From contig CP070642.1 in NCBI GenBank assembly GCA_020354105.1, positions 1,475,121-1,492,231 of the forward strand: a stretch of 17,111 nucleotides of DNA, read 5' to 3'. Both the position numbers and the translations under genes were made by a program. The DNA is from Chloroflexota bacterium. GTDB taxonomy: Bacteria > Chloroflexota > Dehalococcoidia > GIF9 > UBA5629. Position 1 is the stretch's first letter, and every line of letters starts with the position of its first letter. Below, in pieces: positions 13,826 through 17,111 of the stretch. The notes beneath the pieces were generated by a model. It was not told the DNA's origin. It searched no databases and saw only the letters and a program-made list of their open reading frames with translations.

Positions 13826-15456
13826 TTCTCCTCCGTTCTGGGTTTCCTGCCGATGACTTTGGCCCCATAGCTTTCTTTAGCCGCTTTCACGAGGGGGCTC
13901 TCTGTTTCCATTTTGGCTCTGGCTTGCTCGCTGGGGCTAGTCAGAACACAACGCACCTGATATGAATGCCCAAATACCTCTCGTAGCTTTTTCTCTACCA
14001 GATGCTTATACTTCGGATCCTCAATATATTCCTTATGGAATTTGTGATAGAAACCCAACACTAAAGTGCCATCTTCAATGGCTAAAGGTTCGCAAGAGCT
14101 TCGCAAAAAGGCATCCAGGTTACCCTTGGAACCCTCACCCCGCATGGCATTAACGAAGTCCTTCCATCTGCTGCGCAGCTCTTCGATTTCCGGGGAAGAT
14201 GTCTCAGCTGGAGTTTCTTCGGTTTCGCTTGGCGCTGCTTCAGTTTCAGAGTTTTCAGCTGGCGCCTGTGCCTTAGTCTTTGGAGTCGACTTGGTTGATT
14301 TGGCAGGTCGGCTGGAGGACACTGCGGCTAGCTCCTCAGGTTCAGGCTGTTGCTTAGGCTTGTCTGGTTGCTTGTCTTCAGTCAAGGACAATATACAGTC
14401 AACAAGAGCTAGTTCTAACGGGAGCGGTGAATAGTTATCCAGGCGGAGGTCTATCTCACCGAAGCGCTTGACTGCTGTCAACAGGTAATCGAGGCTGGCG
14501 CTTGTTGCCAGCTCTTTAATCTCGATTAAGTCGTCGCTGGTAACATCTATCACTTCTTCCGAGCCGGACTTAACAAGGAGCAACTCTCGGAGATAGTCCA
14601 CCAGCTCACGATTGAATTGGCGGAGGTCAAGCCCATCACTGGTGACACTGTTAATGGTCTTAAGACCAGTGGTGATGTCCCTATTTACAATATGCCTAGC
14701 TAACTCTCTAATACGCATGTCTCCACTGATGCCCAGCATCTCCTGCACCTGATTAAGCTCGATTTCGTGTCCATAATAGGTGACAAGCTGCTCCAGTAGA
14801 TTTTCAGCATCGCGTAGGCTGCCGGTGGTTACTTTGGCGATAAGCCTTAAGGCTTCAGGCACAATACGAACACCCTCTTTTTCACAGACGAGATTGAGCT
14901 TGGAGATAACCGATGATTGGGAGAGACGGTGGAAATCGAAACGCTGGCAGCGTGATAGTATGGTCGACAGGACTTTATGTGGCTCTGTGGTTGCCAGAAT
15001 AAATATAGCATGGGGAGGTGGCTCTTCCAAGGTCTTAAGGAAGGCATTTGACGCTTCCTTGGTTATCATGTGGACTTCATCTATAACATAGACCTTGTAT
15101 CGAGCCAGATTCGGGGCATAATTGACCTTTTCTCTGAGGTCGCGAATCTCATCAATTCCCCTGTTGCTGGCGGCGTCTATTTCTATAATATCGGGAGCGC
15201 TACCCTCGTTAATCGCCTTGCACAACGCGCAGCTGTTGCACGGTTCGCCCTGCTCTGGGTTTAGGCAGTTTATTGCCTTAGCCAGTATGCGTCCGGTGCT
15301 GGTCTTACCGGTGCCCCGGGGACCGCAGAAAAGATAGGCATGGGCTACCCGTCCATCAGCTACAGCGTGGCGCAGTGTCTGGGTAACATGCTCTTGTCCC
15401 ACTACTTCGGACAAGGTCTGGGGGCGCCATTTGCGATAGAAGACTTGAGAGGTCAT
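13822..15456 (-). CDS. dnaX: DNA polymerase III subunit tau (DnaX)
   Basis: ATG at 15456 is preferred since AGGAG lies four bases before it; an in-frame ATG at 15477 (seven codons earlier) has no site. The 544-residue product has the clamp-loader AAA+ core: YRKWRPQTL near the start, Walker A GPRGTGKTS (45-53), a zinc module with C64, C73, C76 and C79, Walker B VIDEVH (124-129), the ATTEPHK sensor and the LSRCQRFDF arginine finger region. After domain III comes a low-complexity Pro/Glu/Ser/Thr/Ala linker (roughly 365-430), then a C-terminal domain that in tau contacts the replicase or helicase. No A-rich slippery run of the kind that yields gamma in E. coli or Thermus was seen, so only the long form may be made. 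It leads the dnaX-ybaB-recR-recO operon. Confidence 0.96.
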   Translation of the reverse strand: MTSQVFYRKWRPQTLSEVVGQEHVTQTLRHAVADGRVAHAYLFCGPRGTGKTSTGRILAKAINCLNPEQGEPCNSCALCKAINEGSAPDIIEIDAASNRGIDEIRDLREKVNYAPNLARYKVYVIDEVHMITKEASNAFLKTLEEPPPHAIFILATTEPHKVLSTILSRCQRFDFHRLSQSSVISKLNLVCEKEGVRIVPEALRLIAKVTTGSLRDAENLLEQLVTYYGHEIELNQVQEMLGISGDMRIRELARHIVNRDITTGLKTINSVTSDGLDLRQFNRELVDYLRELLLVKSGSEEVIDVTSDDLIEIKELATSASLDYLLTAVKRFGEIDLRLDNYSPLPLELALVDCILSLTEDKQPDKPKQQPEPEELAAVSSSRPAKSTKSTPKTKAQAPAENSETEAAPSETEETPAETSSPEIEELRSRWKDFVNAMRGEGSKGNLDAFLRSSCEPLAIEDGTLVLGFYHKFHKEYIEDPKYKHLVEKKLREVFGHSYQVRCVLTSPSEQARAKMETESPLVKAAKESYGAKVIGRKPRTEEK

Positions 15457-15679
15457 GGTGCTCCTATTATACTCCATGTGAGCTGATTGCTTAAAGGTTC
15501 AATTACTCTTTTGGGCCAAAAACAGATGGGAAACATTTAGGGTGTAAGCCTTTATCATAAAATCGTCCTCTGCATTATTGAGAAGAGCAAGTGGCTCTTA
15601 GGGCGCAAAGCAATTGTGCATTGATTTTGAACCTATGTTATAATTGTGCTTTATAGACGGGTATAGAAGGAGTATAAAT
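15457..15679. other. Divergent intergenic region between dnaX and rpsO
   Basis: No gene is seen in these 223 bases. The region must hold promoters for both directions; only the rpsO one is clear. An odd-centred palindrome TTTTGG-G-CCAAAA lies at 15509-15521 and could be a protein-binding dyad. The octamer AATTGTGC occurs at 15612-15619 and 15642-15649, flanking the rpsO core promoter. Confidence 0.4.
15636..15644 (+). promoter_or_regulatory. Extended -10 promoter of rpsO-pnp
   Basis: TGTTATAAT (15636-15644) is a perfect extended -10 (TGnTATAAT). No good -35 box is present at 16-18 bases, as expected for this promoter class. The start would fall near 15651, leaving a leader of about 29 bases before the rpsO TTG. 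Confidence 0.6.
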
Positions 15680-15943
15680 TTGGACAAAGAGAAGAAGGGA
15701 GCGGTAATTTCCGAATTCAAAGTTCACGAAGGGGATACTGGCTCTGCTGAAGTTCAGGTGGCATTGCTAACCGAGAGAATAAATCAACTATCCGAGCACC
15801 TAAAAGCTCATCCTCATGACCATCATACACGCCGGGGTCTTCTAAAGATGATAGGACAGCGAAGACGCTTGCTAGCCTATATTTCAAAGGGCGATGTTAA
15901 ACGTTATCGTAGCCTTATCACCAGATTAGGTTTGAGGAAATAA
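15680..15943 (+). CDS. rpsO: 30S ribosomal protein S15
   Basis: TTG at 15680 is chosen because AAGGAG (15667-15672) is well placed and the product then begins with LDKEKK, as S15 does; the in-frame GTG at 15644 overlaps the promoter. The 87-residue length is normal. Family text is strong: HEGDTGSAEVQVALLTERI, the LSEHLKAHPHDHHTRRGLL stretch with 16S-binding residues, and RRRLLAYISKGDVKRY. S15 binds the central domain of 16S rRNA early in assembly. The predicted leader is too short for the long regulatory folds known in E. coli or Geobacillus rpsO. Confidence 0.97.
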   Translation: MDKEKKGAVISEFKVHEGDTGSAEVQVALLTERINQLSEHLKAHPHDHHTRRGLLKMIGQRRRLLAYISKGDVKRYRSLITRLGLRK

Positions 15944-15967
15944 GCTACCAGGTATTGAGGGTGTGCT

Positions 15968-17111
15968 ATGTCTGAGTCTGACCAGTGTGAAGTCGGGGGC
16001 AGGATTTTAACCATTGAGACAGGCAAATTAGCCACACAGGCTGACAGTGCTGCTACTGTACGCTACGGTGATACTGTTGTTCTGGTCACCGTGTGCATTA
16101 GTGACGAGCCTCGCGAGGGTGCTGATTTTGTCCACCTTACTGTAGATTATGAGGAAAGGCATTATGCTGTCGGCAAGATTCCCGGTAGCTTCATAAGAAG
16201 AGAGGGTCGCCCCAGTCAAGAGGCAACGCTAGCCGCACGACTCACCGACCGCAGCCTACGTCCACTTTTTGACAAAAACTTACATAATGATGTTCAGATT
16301 GTGGTTACTGTCCTTTCCACCGACCAGGAAAATGACCCTGACATACTAGCTGTCAACGGAGCTTCAGCCGCGGTAACCCTTTCCTCAATCCCGTTCTATG
16401 GTCCGATAGGTGCGGTGCGTGTTGGCCATATCGACGGAAAGCTTGTGTTAAATCCAACATTGCCTCAACTTAACGATAGCCCGCTGGACCTTGTTGTTGT
16501 TAGCACCAGAGAAGCCATAGTCATGGTAGAAGCAGGAGCCAAGGAAGTCTCTGAGGAGATAGTGCTTGAAGCTATCAAGCTTGGGCACGAGGCGAATCAG
16601 GAGATTATAAGATTCCAGGATAAATTGCAGCAGGTTCATGGCAAGCACAAGATGGAGGTGAAAGCTTCTGAAACTGCCTCCGAAGTGCTCGCCGCCATCT
16701 CTTCGGAATTTGGTCATCGATTGACTGAGGCAGTTGGACAAACAAAGCGGGCTGAGCGAGAAAGAGCGTTTGAGTTAGTCAAACAGGAGGCTATCGAGAA
16801 GCTTAAGGAGACGTTTTCTGAAGCTGATATTAATGCTGCTCTCGAGGACCAGGCTAAAAAGGCAGCTAGGGCGAGTATTTTAGAAAAGAAACAGCACCTT
16901 GATGGCCGCCAACCCAAGGAGATACGTCCCATTGCTGGTGAAGTCGGTTTCCTGCCCCGTACTCACGGTTCAGGCCTTTTCAGCAGAGGGCTGACTCAGG
17001 TATTGACCATAACCACCTTGGGTTCCCTGCGTCAAGAGCAATTGATTGATGGCTTGGGATTGGAGGCGACAAAACGTTTCATGCACCATTATAATTTCCC
17101 GCCTTTTTCGA
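15968..17111 (+). CDS. pnp: Polyribonucleotide nucleotidyltransferase (PNPase), 3' end missing
   Basis: ATG 15968 lies 24 bases after rpsO with TTGAGGG upstream. The frame is open to the right edge, giving 381 of the usual ~700 residues. The first RNase PH domain (about 5-140) includes RYGDTVVLVTV, the RNA-contact loop GSFIRREGRPS and RLTDRSLRPLF. The all-helical linker domain follows (about 220-310), then the start of the second RNase PH domain with DGRQPKEIRPI and LPRTHGSGLFSRGLTQ. The catalytic core residues of the second domain and the KH and S1 domains lie beyond the window. PNPase degrades RNA 3' to 5' by phosphorolysis as a trimer. The rpsO-pnp pairing is widespread in bacteria. Confidence 0.97.
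   Translation, partial: MSESDQCEVGGRILTIETGKLATQADSAATVRYGDTVVLVTVCISDEPREGADFVHLTVDYEERHYAVGKIPGSFIRREGRPSQEATLAARLTDRSLRPLFDKNLHNDVQIVVTVLSTDQENDPDILAVNGASAAVTLSSIPFYGPIGAVRVGHIDGKLVLNPTLPQLNDSPLDLVVVSTREAIVMVEAGAKEVSEEIVLEAIKLGHEANQEIIRFQDKLQQVHGKHKMEVKASETASEVLAAISSEFGHRLTEAVGQTKRAERERAFELVKQEAIEKLKETFSEADINAALEDQAKKAARASILEKKQHLDGRQPKEIRPIAGEVGFLPRTHGSGLFSRGLTQVLTITTLGSLRQEQLIDGLGLEATKRFMHHYNFPPFS

Noticed and set aside
14066..14434. 122-codon + strand frame opposite dnaX
   Set aside because: It mirrors the low-complexity linker of dnaX, giving a Ser/Gly-rich product with no family likeness.
13822..15456. Programmed frameshift or slippage site in dnaX giving a gamma form
   Set aside because: No run of A on the coding strand like A AAA AAG or A8-9 is visible in the linker region.
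15466..15471. TATAAT on the - strand as -10 box of dnaX
   Set aside because: Transcription from it would begin near 15459, after the AGGAG ribosome site for the ATG at 15456, and no good -35 is at the right distance.

Overview
The window reads as chromosomal DNA of an anaerobic bacterium, most likely Chloroflexota of the Dehalococcoidia type. This is inference: it rests on the look of the proteins, the dnaX-ybaB-recR-recO block divergent from rpsO-pnp, frequent TTG starts (copA, the CoA-binding gene, recR, rpsO), and an accessory part full of oxygen and radical defence proteins typical of anaerobes. No 16S rRNA or other phylogenetic marker is present to prove it. No tRNA, rRNA, CRISPR array, insertion sequence or phage gene was seen, and no stretch over 300 bases lacks a gene.

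Layout. (1) 1-931: 3' part of a flavodiiron protein (oxygen/NO reductase). (2) 935-1013: degenerate palindromic repeat. (3) 1054-6742: a head-to-tail run on the + strand holding an internally duplicated small protein, a Cu+-exporting P-type ATPase with a C-terminal YHS domain, a double ferritin-like protein, a 41-residue desulforedoxin, an Fe/Mn superoxide dismutase, a small Rieske ferredoxin, a possible 57-codon gene and a CoA-binding protein. Together these look like an oxygen, superoxide, iron and copper stress set. (4) 6744-8662: a compact four-gene unit coding a DOMON lipoprotein, a 2-TM protein, a minimal sulfite-oxidase-like molybdopterin protein and a second 2-TM protein. Each 2-TM protein carries two histidines exactly 14 residues apart in or at the edges of its second membrane helix, so the pair could form a split di-heme cytochrome b. 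This is the most unusual part of the window. (5) 8909-12061: a soluble hybrid histidine kinase with five PAS domains, three of them exact 127-codon tandem copies. (6) 12114-15456, - strand: dnaX, ybaB, recR and recO, a replication and recombination-repair operon. (7) 15457-15679: divergent promoter region. (8) 15680-17111: rpsO and the 5' part of pnp.

How it may work together. The flavodiiron protein removes oxygen or NO, SOD removes superoxide, ferritin-like and desulforedoxin proteins handle iron and electrons, and CopA exports copper. The DOMON/cytochrome b/molybdopterin unit could move electrons between the membrane quinone pool and an extracytoplasmic substrate. The multi-PAS kinase could sense redox state or gas ligands, but nothing in the sequence ties it to a given target.
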